A stretch of 64,000 bases of DNA from Sphingomonas anseongensis. GTDB lineage: Bacteria > Pseudomonadota > Alphaproteobacteria > Sphingomonadales > Sphingomonadaceae. The translations under genes were made by a program, and so were the position numbers. Each line of letters opens with the position of its first letter. The first letter of the stretch is position 1. Shown here piece by piece: positions 26,784 to 35,495 of the stretch. The DNA lies in the NCBI RefSeq assembly GCF_023516495.1, contig NZ_JAMGBC010000001.1, positions 744,001 to 808,000 on the forward strand, written 5' to 3'. The notes beneath the pieces are model-generated. The model was not told the DNA's origin. It saw only the letters and a list, made by a program, of their open reading frames with translations, and ran no database searches.

Positions 26784-29700
26784 TCAACTGCCGATCATGA
26801 AGAATTGTCCGCTGGCGGTGTAAAGTAACGCGGATTCGATGTCCCGTTCCGGGAAGATCACCGACAGCGCCTCGCGGTAGGCCTGCATCTGCAGCCGGTG
26901 TGCGGCGGGGATATCCGCTTCCCGTTCCGGCGCCCTACCCGTCTTGTAGTCGACCACCACGACGCGCCGATCTTCGACCAGCAGCCGGTCGACGGTCCCC
27001 GCGATGACCCGCCCATCGGGCAAGGTTGCGGCAATTGGGGCTTCAGCAAGCGAGCCCGGACCGAATAGGGGAGAGAAGCGGCCGTCTGAAATCAGGTCGC
27101 AGACAGTGCCCGTAATCTCCTCGCGGACGCCTTCGTCGCTCATTCCGGCTGCCCGCTCCAGCCAGCGCAACGCCGCCTGCCGGCGATTTTCGGGCGCCAC
27201 CGGCGGAAGCCGCTCCAGCAGCGCGTGGATAATCGTCCCGCGTTCGGCGGCGGCTTTCATTCCGGGCGACGGGGGCGGCGCCGCCTCGCGATCCTCCGCA
27301 AGCGCGGAAGGCGCAAGCGGCCGCGGCGGGCGCGCTTCCGGTGGCGCAGGTGATTTCGCCCACTCTGGAATTGCCGGCGCGGCAACTCGGGCCTTCGAAA
27401 TCTTCGGTTTCTCCGCAGCCGCGGTGACGTCGCCGCTGTAGGTCAGCGCCTTTCCCCAGCGCTCATCTTCGGATTCTGCGGCGCCGAGCGACCGCAAGGC
27501 TCTCTCCACCCGAAGGTGCCAGCAATTTTCGACCCGCTCGCCTTTGTCGAGCCCGGCGACGACCAGGCGGTCGATGGCGCGGGTCATCCCTACATAGAGG
27601 AGCCGCCAATGCTCCTGGAGGTCGAGTTCCTCGCCGCGCGCGATCACCTCGGCGAAAGGAGAGGCTTGCTCCGCCTTGCGCGGCCGGACGACCGGCACCT
27701 GCCGCCCGTGAATCGGCATTTCAACGGACGATGGAGTGCCTCCCGCCTTGGCCGGATCGGCGGTCGAGTCGGCAAGGATGACGACCGGCGCCTCCAATCC
27801 CTTCGCGCCGTGGACCGTCATCACCCGGACTGCATTCGCTGGGGCCGACGGGTCGCGCTTGATCTCGACCTCGCCGCGGGCGAACCAGGCGAGGAATCGG
27901 TCGAGCGAGGCGGTCTCGGTGCGCTCGAATTCCAGGGCGCTCGAAAGCAGCTCGTCGATCGGGTCGCGCGCCGCCAGCCCGAGCCGCGAATAGAGCTTGC
28001 GCCGCCCCTCGATTGGTCCGGTCAGCACCGTCTCCAGGAACCGATGCGGTGTGGTGTAATCCGCCATCGCCAACAGCGAGCCGAGCAGCTCGCGCGTTTC
28101 CGGAAAGTCCGACGATTTCGCCCGCAGGGTTTCCCAGAGCGGCTTGCCGTCTCGCCCATAAGCCAGCTCGCGAAGCTCGTCCTGGCTCCACCCGACCAGC
28201 GGAGAGACGAGCAAATTGGCGAGGTTCAGGTCGTCCAAAGGCTGCACGGCAAAGGCGACCGCCGCGAGCAGGTCGCGGACGGCAAGGGGCTTTTGCAGGT
28301 GCAACCTGTCGATTCCCGCAACGGGAACGCCTTCCTCGAACAGCCTCGCGACGATGAGCGAGGCGAGCTCGCCGCGGCTCCTGACGAGGACCAGTATGTC
28401 GCCCGGTGCAATGCGTTGCCCGGTCGACGGCAGCACCGGACCGTCCTCGATCCAGTCGCGAACCTGCTTCGCAAGCTCGCCCGCGTAAATGCGGGCATCT
28501 TCGCCGAGCCATCCTTCCTCGCCCGCATCTTCATCGCCATTCGGGATCGCGAACGGGCTCCAAAGCTCGACGCTACCGGGACGCTTGAAGAAGGCGCGGT
28601 GGCGGTTCGGCTGCTCCGGCAGGCCCATGTTCGGGTAGCCGATCTCATCGATCGTGGCGTCGACAGCGTCGAGCACCGCTTGTGACGATCGGAAGCTCGC
28701 GTCGATCGACAGCTCCCGATAGTCCGGAAGGACAAGCTCCGAGTCCTCGTCAAGCGCGGACCGAAGCGTGTCACTCCGTTCGCGAACCCATGCCCGGGCG
28801 CGCTTGAACTCTTCCGGGTCCGTACCCTGGAACCGGAAGATTGCCTGTTTGAAATCCCCGACCATGAAGATTGTGCGGTGGCGGTTCTCGAGGACTCCGG
28901 CGCCCGCAAAGAACTCCTCGGCCAGCGCCTGGATGATCTCCCACTGCGCCGCGTTCGTGTCTTGGGATTCGTCGACCAGAATATGGTCGGTTCGCCGGTC
29001 GAGCTTGTAGCGGACCCATTCGCCCATTCCCGGCTCGGCAAGCAGGCGGCGGGTCCAGTCGATGAGATCGGTGAAGTCGGCGACTCCCGCCGCTCTTTTC
29101 GCTCGCGAATAAGCGGCCGCAAACGCCTGTCCGGCACGCAGCCCCGCGGCCATTTCCCCCGCCAGGCGAGATGCGTTCTGGATATGGATCAGCTCGGCGA
29201 CCGCGTCCGCCATTGCGTCGGCGTGATCGTCGTAATCGGGTTCGATCTTCAGCTGACCGGCCGTCGCTTTGCGGCGGTCGCCGTCCGATTTGAAGACGAT
29301 TTTCGCCAACCGATCGAGTGTCGCGGCGCGCTGCACTGCCGGCTGCGCCAGCCATTCTTCAATCACATCGGCATGGCCCGCCCCGGTCGATGCGCCCCAC
29401 TGGCGGTTCACCCGCGCGACCGCCCGCAACAGCTCGCAATCGAAGCGCTCATCGGAGCAATGTTCCGACAGGAAGTCTCCCACCGAACCTTCCGGAAGTC
29501 CCATCATCTGCCGCAGCTTTGGCTCGATCTCCTCGGCCGATCCCAGCCCGGTCATCGCTTCCGCCGAATGCCCGCAGCGCATCAGGTAGCGAACAGCATC
29601 GACTTCGCCGAGCCGGAGGCTGAGCTGCTGCACGTCATCGACGAGGCTCCGCCGCCCGTTCGCTTCCGCATCGGCCAGCAAATTGGCAAGCGTGGTTCGA

Positions 29701-30176
29701 GCCAGCTCCTGCTCCGCCCGTCCCTCGATCGGTTCAAATCCCGGAACCACTCCCGCCTCGGCGGGGAAGGCAGCGAGAAGCGCCTGGGCGAAGCTGTGGA
29801 TCGTCTGGATTCTCAGGCCGCCGGGGCAATCCAATACCTTGGCAAACAGCTGCCGCGCGCGGCGCATCGTTACCGGATCGTTGGGCTCGCGAAGAGCGAA
29901 CAGCTCCTTGCGGAGATTCTTGTCCGGCATCCGCACCCACGCCGCCAGCCGTTCGCCGATACGGTTGGCCATTTCCGCAGCCGCCGCTTTCGTGAAGGTC
30001 AGGCAGAGGATCGATTCAGGAGAGGCGCCGTGGAGCATCAGCCTCAGCACCCGCGCCGTCAGGACCTGGGTCTTCCCGGTGCCGGCAGACGCGGACAGCG
30101 AAGCATTTGCGAACGGGTCCGCCGCCAGCGCCTGTTCGGCTCCGAGTTCGGGAAGCGCCCTGACGCGGTTGCTCAT
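26784..30176 (-). CDS. addA: Double-strand break repair helicase-nuclease AddA
   Basis: The helicase/nuclease subunit of AddAB, the RecBCD-equivalent that resects double-strand ends for recombination. The 1130-residue protein has UvrD/Rep-type motifs: Walker A ASAGTGKTQVLTARV near residue 30, CLTFTKAAAAEM, VDESQDTN, and LYVGMTRAIDRLVVAG near the end of the helicase core. A C-terminal RecB-family nuclease follows (VDYKTGRAPEREAD; VAGTVDRLL). The start at 30176 is used; upstream codons to 30362 are antisense to a small gene. It is separated from addB by that divergent 47-residue gene. Confidence 0.95.
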   Translation of the reverse strand: MSNRVRALPELGAEQALAADPFANASLSASAGTGKTQVLTARVLRLMLHGASPESILCLTFTKAAAAEMANRIGERLAAWVRMPDKNLRKELFALREPNDPVTMRRARQLFAKVLDCPGGLRIQTIHSFAQALLAAFPAEAGVVPGFEPIEGRAEQELARTTLANLLADAEANGRRSLVDDVQQLSLRLGEVDAVRYLMRCGHSAEAMTGLGSAEEIEPKLRQMMGLPEGSVGDFLSEHCSDERFDCELLRAVARVNRQWGASTGAGHADVIEEWLAQPAVQRAATLDRLAKIVFKSDGDRRKATAGQLKIEPDYDDHADAMADAVAELIHIQNASRLAGEMAAGLRAGQAFAAAYSRAKRAAGVADFTDLIDWTRRLLAEPGMGEWVRYKLDRRTDHILVDESQDTNAAQWEIIQALAEEFFAGAGVLENRHRTIFMVGDFKQAIFRFQGTDPEEFKRARAWVRERSDTLRSALDEDSELVLPDYRELSIDASFRSSQAVLDAVDATIDEIGYPNMGLPEQPNRHRAFFKRPGSVELWSPFAIPNGDEDAGEEGWLGEDARIYAGELAKQVRDWIEDGPVLPSTGQRIAPGDILVLVRSRGELASLIVARLFEEGVPVAGIDRLHLQKPLAVRDLLAAVAFAVQPLDDLNLANLLVSPLVGWSQDELRELAYGRDGKPLWETLRAKSSDFPETRELLGSLLAMADYTTPHRFLETVLTGPIEGRRKLYSRLGLAARDPIDELLSSALEFERTETASLDRFLAWFARGEVEIKRDPSAPANAVRVMTVHGAKGLEAPVVILADSTADPAKAGGTPSSVEMPIHGRQVPVVRPRKAEQASPFAEVIARGEELDLQEHWRLLYVGMTRAIDRLVVAGLDKGERVENCWHLRVERALRSLGAAESEDERWGKALTYSGDVTAAAEKPKISKARVAAPAIPEWAKSPAPPEARPPRPLAPSALAEDREAAPPPSPGMKAAAERGTIIHALLERLPPVAPENRRQAALRWLERAAGMSDEGVREEITGTVCDLISDGRFSPLFGPGSLAEAPIAATLPDGRVIAGTVDRLLVEDRRVVVVDYKTGRAPEREADIPAAHRLQMQAYREALSVIFPERDIESALLYTASGQFFMIGS

Positions 30177-30247
30177 GTCGCGTGCCCTTCCCAACCCGCG
30201 ACGGCCGCCATAGATGGACCTGTGGCAGAGGAGCTGAGGACAGGACG

Positions 30248-30391
30248 ATGAGCGATCGCGACGACGACCGGGCCAACGAGGAACGCCGCGCCAAGTTCGT
30301 GAAGGCGGGCTTCGCCGTCGGAATCGGCTCGGCCGCGATCGTCGCGGCGCTTCTCTACGCATCCAAGGTCAAGAAGAAGCCGAGGAGCTGA
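30248..30391 (+). CDS. 47-residue single-helix membrane protein
   Basis: A tiny protein with a charged N-terminus (MSDRDDDRANEERRAKFVKA), one transmembrane helix (FAVGIGSAAIVAALLYA) and a basic tail (SKVKKKPRS). The start at 30248 has AGGA about 4 nt upstream. The charge pattern suggests an N-in or C-in anchor, and no domain is recognised. It lies between addA and addB on the opposite strand, 5 bp from the addB stop. It may be real, given its membrane-protein composition and ribosome site, but its small size limits certainty. Confidence 0.5.
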   Translation: MSDRDDDRANEERRAKFVKAGFAVGIGSAAIVAALLYASKVKKKPRS

Positions 30392-30396
30392 ACAGC

Positions 30397-33327
30397 TCAT
30401 CTGCGGCCGTACCATTCTTCGAGCCGCATCAGCTGGTCGTAATCGCCGTACGGCGCATAAGCCGGGTGAAGCTTGGCAGTGAACGGCTGGGCGCCGATCA
30501 GCCATCTTGCGGCAGCATCGGCAAAATGCGCCTGCGCATGGGCCAGGAAATCGTCCGGACCCATTTTCTTGTCAGGCTTCACGCATTTCCCGAATTGATC
30601 GCCATATTTGGTCAGCGACCAATATTCGAATGCGCGGGGCGAACCGCTGGTGCGCTCAAACCCGCCAGCCTGGGCGATCAGCCCGAGAAGGCCGAGCTGT
30701 AGCCTGAATCCAGCGTCGATCGCCTTGGGTGCGGGGGCCTTGCCGGTCTTGTAGTCGACGACCGCCAGGCCGCCGTCCGCGAGCCGGTCGATGCGGTCGG
30801 CTTTTCCATAAAGCGTGATTCCCGATATGTCGGCCTCACCCCAGGCTTCAGCGGACACGGGGCGTCGGCCTTCGGCGCGGTTCCTGCGCTCCTCCTCCTC
30901 GACCCAGCGGATCGCCTCAATGAGGCGCGGCGACCACAAGGCGCGAAGCATGGGGTGGATGGTCTCGTCGGCCAGAAGCGCCCTTGCCCGGTCCATAAGC
31001 CGGTCGGGATCGCAGTCATCCTGCTTCAGCCATTCCTCCAGCACCTCGTGAACCGCCGTTCCTTTCCACGCCGCACTGTGATCGGCATCGACGGGATCGA
31101 TGGTGCGAAGACCGAGGATGGCCTGCGCGTAAAAGGCGAAGGGGTCCGCCTTCAGGCGGTCTACCGCGGTTACCGAAATCCGCTTCGGCCGTTCGGCGGC
31201 TGGCGGGCAGGGTTCGGGTCGGTCCGCGGGTTGGGGCGGTCCGGGATCGTCCAGCGCGGCCGTCAGCCGCTCCAGCACTATGTCGCGCGGGAGACCGCCC
31301 GTGAGAGCATTTAGCCTCAGCAGGAAGCGCGAAGCGACCGTCGGCGAGCGAGAGTCGCGCCTTGCCCTTGTGATCAGCACCTCGCGCGCGCCCAGAGCGC
31401 TCGCGAAATCCTGGGCCGAGAGCCCAATCCGGTGCTCGAGCCCGGGAAGCTTCAGGTTGGTGCGGATCTTCGGCGCAAGCCACGGGTCCGGCGCAGGAAT
31501 GGCCGGCCACACGCCCTCGTTAAGGCCGCCAAGGATCATCACGTCGGCCTGCTGGAGCCGCGCCTCCAGAAGACCCCAGATGAACACCCGCGGATGCCCG
31601 CCGTAGGCCGGTCGGATGCTCTTGCCTGCCAGCAAGTCGCCGAGCAGGGTGGCCGCCTCCTCGGGCGCGACGGCGATCCGCCGCGCCTGCTCGGTGGCTT
31701 GCAACTCGGCCAGAAGCTCGGCGGCCATTCGCCCGTCCTGCCCCCGCCATCCTTTATCGCCCGCCAGGCGCTCGGCGCCGACCACGAGCTTTCCGGCAAA
31801 TGCCGCCAACGAAACCGGCTCGCTCAACTGGCCGTCCAGCGATTCCAGCCTCGGCCGGATGCGCTTCCACGCGGCCAGGCAGCCGCGGCATTTGCTGTCC
31901 TGCTGCTCCTTCTCCTCGAAGTGCCGATCGAGGCCGGCGGCCCCTGGTGCCGGTCGCGGACCGCGCAGAGCAAGGTCGAGGAGCCGCACGTCGTCGAGCC
32001 ACTTCAGCCTCGCCTCGTCCGAACCGCCGACAAGCGGGTGCTTGAGCAGCGCCAGCAGCGGCACCGGCGCCAGCTCCTCGGCGATGGCGGATGCTATGCC
32101 GAGGAGGAGCGTGCCGGGAGGAGTTTCCGAGAGTGGCTTTCCGGCGCTGTCGTCCGCTGCAATGCCCCAGCGGTTTAGAAGCGCCGACACCCTGCGCCCA
32201 AGTGAGCGGTCGGGCGTGACCAGCGCGACCGTTTTCCCGGGAGTCTCGACCGCTTCGCGTATCGCAAGCGCGATTGCCTGGGCTTCGGCGGCCGAGTCCG
32301 GAAGGACCGCGGCGCGGATTCCGCTCAGCCGCCGCTCATCGGGCTTGAGAGCGCTCCACTTGTCGGAAAATTGCGCCGACGCGAACGCATTGGTGACGGC
32401 ACGGGAACGCTGCGGACTCGAGGCCGCCAACCCCACCCGCGGCCAAAGCCTGACCTCGTCCCTGGCTACCCCGATCCGATCGAGCAGCAGCTTGAGGTGG
32501 AATTGCGGATGGGTGTCCTGGCCGCGGCCGTTGTCGTACGGTCCGAGCGCGTCCCATTCTTCATCGGGGAGCGCGGATTTGAGCGACAGGCCGGGGAGAA
32601 CCACCATCCCTTCGGGCATTGTTGCAACGCGAGCCTGCACTGCGGCGACTGCGGGTGCGGCGGTGGTGATTCCGGCCGCGACGGTGAAGCCCGGCGGCGG
32701 ATCGGCCGCCCAACGATCGGCGAGGCGGTGGAGCAGCAGGTTGCGCCGCTCGGCTACGTCGATCCGGCCAAGCTCGCGAAGCCGCTGCGGCCATTGAACG
32801 AGGACGGCGCGCAGCCGGTCGAGCGATATCTGCCAGTGCCTCGCAAGTTCTGGAGCGTCGGCAGCCGCTTCCGTGAGACTGGCCGGCTCCACCTCCTCCA
32901 CCAGCAGGCTGTCGAGCGTCCGAGCCAAATCGGAGGCCATTCGCAGTGCTTCAACGGCGCTTTCGCCATCGCTTCGAACGAGCTCGGCCAGAGCCAGCAG
33001 ACGCTGCAGCGGTTCTACGGCAGGGGGAACGGCTTCGATCGCATCGGCAGGGTCGAGAGCGCCGCCGATCCGCTCGTCGAGCTCCGGTTCGCCGATGGCG
33101 ATCAGCCGAGGAAGAACCAGGCCTGACTCGCTCGCTCTGACGAACGCTTCGGTGACGCTCCGGACCGCGCGGTTGTTGGGCAGCAGTATCCGGCCGTTGG
33201 CGAGGCTCAGCGGGTCGCGTCCGTAGCGCGCGATCAGTCCCGCAACGAGCGAATCCGCGAACGATCGGTTGGTCGGGATATTGAAGACGGCCGGCCGCCG
33301 CACCTGCTCGGCTGCGGCCTCAGGCAT
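30397..33327 (-). CDS. addB: Double-strand break repair protein AddB
   Basis: The AddB subunit of the AddAB helicase-nuclease, about 976 residues. The N-terminus (NIPTNRSFADSLVAGL...) has the inactivated helicase fold typical of alphaproteobacterial AddB, and a C-terminal PD-(D/E)XK nuclease carries GKADRIDRL and VVDYKTGKAPAPK. The start at 33327 overlaps the murU stop by 8 nt and the first GGAGG abuts it, suggesting coupled translation with murU-amgK-tsaE. addA follows downstream on the same strand after a small opposing gene. Confidence 0.93.
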   Translation of the reverse strand: MPEAAAEQVRRPAVFNIPTNRSFADSLVAGLIARYGRDPLSLANGRILLPNNRAVRSVTEAFVRASESGLVLPRLIAIGEPELDERIGGALDPADAIEAVPPAVEPLQRLLALAELVRSDGESAVEALRMASDLARTLDSLLVEEVEPASLTEAAADAPELARHWQISLDRLRAVLVQWPQRLRELGRIDVAERRNLLLHRLADRWAADPPPGFTVAAGITTAAPAVAAVQARVATMPEGMVVLPGLSLKSALPDEEWDALGPYDNGRGQDTHPQFHLKLLLDRIGVARDEVRLWPRVGLAASSPQRSRAVTNAFASAQFSDKWSALKPDERRLSGIRAAVLPDSAAEAQAIALAIREAVETPGKTVALVTPDRSLGRRVSALLNRWGIAADDSAGKPLSETPPGTLLLGIASAIAEELAPVPLLALLKHPLVGGSDEARLKWLDDVRLLDLALRGPRPAPGAAGLDRHFEEKEQQDSKCRGCLAAWKRIRPRLESLDGQLSEPVSLAAFAGKLVVGAERLAGDKGWRGQDGRMAAELLAELQATEQARRIAVAPEEAATLLGDLLAGKSIRPAYGGHPRVFIWGLLEARLQQADVMILGGLNEGVWPAIPAPDPWLAPKIRTNLKLPGLEHRIGLSAQDFASALGAREVLITRARRDSRSPTVASRFLLRLNALTGGLPRDIVLERLTAALDDPGPPQPADRPEPCPPAAERPKRISVTAVDRLKADPFAFYAQAILGLRTIDPVDADHSAAWKGTAVHEVLEEWLKQDDCDPDRLMDRARALLADETIHPMLRALWSPRLIEAIRWVEEEERRNRAEGRRPVSAEAWGEADISGITLYGKADRIDRLADGGLAVVDYKTGKAPAPKAIDAGFRLQLGLLGLIAQAGGFERTSGSPRAFEYWSLTKYGDQFGKCVKPDKKMGPDDFLAHAQAHFADAAARWLIGAQPFTAKLHPAYAPYGDYDQLMRLEEWYGRR

Positions 33328-34081
33328 CCTCCAGGATGAGCTCCGTCGCCTTGATCGCCTGCGGGGTGCCGACGTCGAACCACAGTCCCTGGTGAACCGC
33401 GCCGAAGCAGCGGCCTTCCTCCATCGCCCGGTCCCACAGCAGGTTGGTGGAGAAAGGTCCCGACGGCGCATCGTTCAGGAGCTTCTTCGAGACCATCTGG
33501 ATGCCCGTGTAGACGAACGGCGCGACATGCGCTTTCACTCGGCGGCGAAGGCGTCCGGAACTGTCCATGTGAAAATCGCCGCGGCCGCCGTGATTTGCCG
33601 CGCGGGCGTGCGGGACCAGAAGCAACAGGGCGTCCATTTTCGCGCCGTCCCAGTGCGAAGCGAGCAGCTTGAGCGTGTCGGCGGGGCCGTCGATCCACAA
33701 ATTGTCGCTGTTGACCACCAGGAACGGGTCTGCGTCGATCAGCGGCGCGGCCTTCACCATTCCCCCCCCGGTTTCGAGCAGCAGGCTGCGCTCGTCGGAG
33801 ATTTGAACGCAAAGGCCGTGGGTGTTCTTCGCGAGATGGGCCTCGACCGCGTCCGCGAGATAATGGACGTTCACGACCACGTTCTCGACGCCGGCTACGC
33901 GAAGCCGCTCCAGCAGGTGGTCAAGGAGCGACTGTCCCGCGACCTCGATCAGCGGCTTTGGCCTGCTTGCGGTCAGCGGCCGCATTCTCTTGCCGAGGCC
34001 CGCTGCAAGCACCATCGCGGTCTTGGGGACCTCGCTCGCGATCTCGGCCTTCAGCCGAAGCGCCTGGGTCGCCCGCTTCAT
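33320..34081 (-). CDS. murU: MurNAc-1-phosphate uridylyltransferase MurU-like nucleotidyltransferase
   Basis: A 253-residue sugar-phosphate nucleotidyltransferase with the signature AMVLAAGLGKRMRPLT and RPKPLIEVAG, metal-binding VVNSDNLWIDG, and a left-handed parallel fold of minimal size without an acetyltransferase tail. Next to an AmgK-type kinase this is best read as MurU, which makes UDP-MurNAc from MurNAc-1-P in the peptidoglycan salvage route that bypasses fosfomycin-sensitive MurA. The start at 34081 overlaps the amgK stop (ATGA). The alternative is a glucose-1-P or mannose-1-P nucleotidyltransferase, but context favours MurU. Confidence 0.82.
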   Translation of the reverse strand: MKRATQALRLKAEIASEVPKTAMVLAAGLGKRMRPLTASRPKPLIEVAGQSLLDHLLERLRVAGVENVVVNVHYLADAVEAHLAKNTHGLCVQISDERSLLLETGGGMVKAAPLIDADPFLVVNSDNLWIDGPADTLKLLASHWDGAKMDALLLLVPHARAANHGGRGDFHMDSSGRLRRRVKAHVAPFVYTGIQMVSKKLLNDAPSGPFSTNLLWDRAMEEGRCFGAVHQGLWFDVGTPQAIKATELILEDA

Positions 34082-35076
34082 GCCGCGTTCGCCCACGGCG
34101 TCGCGCGATTCTCCGGCGCTATGTTGGAGTCGAACCAAATCCTCACCGGTTTGAGGGCCGGACGGGCAAGGTCCCGCTCGAGCAGGCCCCACATTCGCGG
34201 CTGGAACGCGGTGTAGTGCGGCTTGTTGTCGCGCTTCCACAAGCGCGTGAAGACTCCGAGGATCCGCGTGTTCCTCTGCGCGGCGAGGGTCCAGTAAGCG
34301 CGCTCGAACGCTTCGGCGTTGCCTGTGGCGCTGACGTAGCGGTCGATCATCGCCCGCTCGATCTCCGGGGGAACGTCGCGGCGGGCATCTTCAAGGACCG
34401 ATGCCAGATCGTAAGCCGGGTGGCCGACCAGGGCGTCCTGGAAGTCGAGAAGGCCGAAATGCCGCACGCCCTCGCGATCGCGGACCAGCATCACATTTTC
34501 CGCATGATAGTCACGAAGGACGGTAACCGGCCCGAGGCCGTCGTCGGCCACGGGCTCCAGAACCTCTCGCCACGCCTTGGCGAACCCGTCCGTGTCCACG
34601 GCGAGGCCAAGGGCCGGGCAGTACCAGTCGGTGAACAGCGAAAGCTCGTCCAGCCACTGGTCCATCCCATGAGGCGGGAGGCCGGACATCGGCGGGTGGT
34701 TGTGGAGGTGGACCAGAACGTCGGTCGCAAGCTCGTACAGCTCGAGCTCGCGCGACGGATCGCTATCGAGCATCTCGCGAAGCCGCCAGTCGCCGAAATC
34801 GCCGAGCAGGAGCAGCCCGTGCTCAAGGTCGCGGGCGAGGATCTCCGGAGCGCTCAGCCCTACCGAGTGGAGCCATTCGGCGACGGCGACGAAGGGCCGC
34901 ACGTCCTCATGCGCAGGCGGAGCGTCCATCAGCACCGCACTTCGCGGTCCATCGATCACACGGAAGTAACGTCGGAACGAGGCGTCACCCGCGAGCGGCT
35001 CGACTCGCGCACCAGCCCAACCGCTTCGGGCAAGGAATTCATGCACTTCGGGAGCCGGAATCATCGCGGAGGCCAT
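34078..35076 (-). CDS. amgK: AmgK-like MurNAc/GlcNAc anomeric kinase (aminoglycoside phosphotransferase fold)
   Basis: A 332-residue kinase-fold protein. Motifs include FRRYFRVIDG (nucleotide region), VTVLRDYHAENVMLV (catalytic loop HxxN) and HFGLLDFQDALVGHPAYDLASVL (metal-binding D). Together with the overlapping murU it forms the known AmgK-MurU pair that phosphorylates recovered MurNAc at C1 and then uridylylates it. The start is uncertain: 35076 has AGGA upstream, while 35064 overlaps the tsaE stop as ATGA. Confidence 0.85.
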   Translation of the reverse strand: MASAMIPAPEVHEFLARSGWAGARVEPLAGDASFRRYFRVIDGPRSAVLMDAPPAHEDVRPFVAVAEWLHSVGLSAPEILARDLEHGLLLLGDFGDWRLREMLDSDPSRELELYELATDVLVHLHNHPPMSGLPPHGMDQWLDELSLFTDWYCPALGLAVDTDGFAKAWREVLEPVADDGLGPVTVLRDYHAENVMLVRDREGVRHFGLLDFQDALVGHPAYDLASVLEDARRDVPPEIERAMIDRYVSATGNAEAFERAYWTLAAQRNTRILGVFTRLWKRDNKPHYTAFQPRMWGLLERDLARPALKPVRIWFDSNIAPENRATPWANAA

Positions 35077-35495
35077 CGATCCTGCCATGCCGGAGGCACC
35101 GATGCTGTCAAGCGCCGAGCGCCGCCCCGATCGAATTCGAGCGCCAGCCGAAGTGCGTCCGGCCAGGCCGTCTCCCCTGCCCGCTCGGGCCATTCGACGA
35201 GCAGAACGGCGTCCGCCGCGAAATCGAGGCCAAGCTCATCCAGCTCGCCCGCATCTTCGACTCTGAACAGGTCGACGTGCCACACGGGCGGTTCGAGATC
35301 CTCATAGGGTTGGACAATCGCGAAGCTGGGGCTGGGAACGTCACCGTCGTGTCCCAGTGCTCTAATGAGCCCCCTGGCCAACGCTGTCTTCCCTACCCCC
35401 AGCGGGCCGGAAAGCGTCACCACGTCGCCCAAGCGGATCAGGCCCGCCAGGCGTCGCCCGAGCTCCTCCGTCGTCACCTCGTCTTCGAGGATCAT
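35061..35495 (-). CDS. tsaE: tRNA threonylcarbamoyladenosine biosynthesis ATPase TsaE
   Basis: A 144-residue P-loop ATPase required with TsaB and TsaD for t6A37 modification of ANN-decoding tRNAs. It has Walker A GPLGVGKTALARGL, the family element SPSFAIVQPYED, and HVDLFRVEDAGELDELG. Length is normal. It sits in the conserved run divL-tsaE-amgK-murU-addB and overlaps divL (ATGA) upstream and amgK downstream, so the five genes look like one polycistronic transcript. Confidence 0.95.
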   Translation of the reverse strand: MILEDEVTTEELGRRLAGLIRLGDVVTLSGPLGVGKTALARGLIRALGHDGDVPSPSFAIVQPYEDLEPPVWHVDLFRVEDAGELDELGLDFAADAVLLVEWPERAGETAWPDALRLALEFDRGGARRLTASVPPAWQDRWPPR

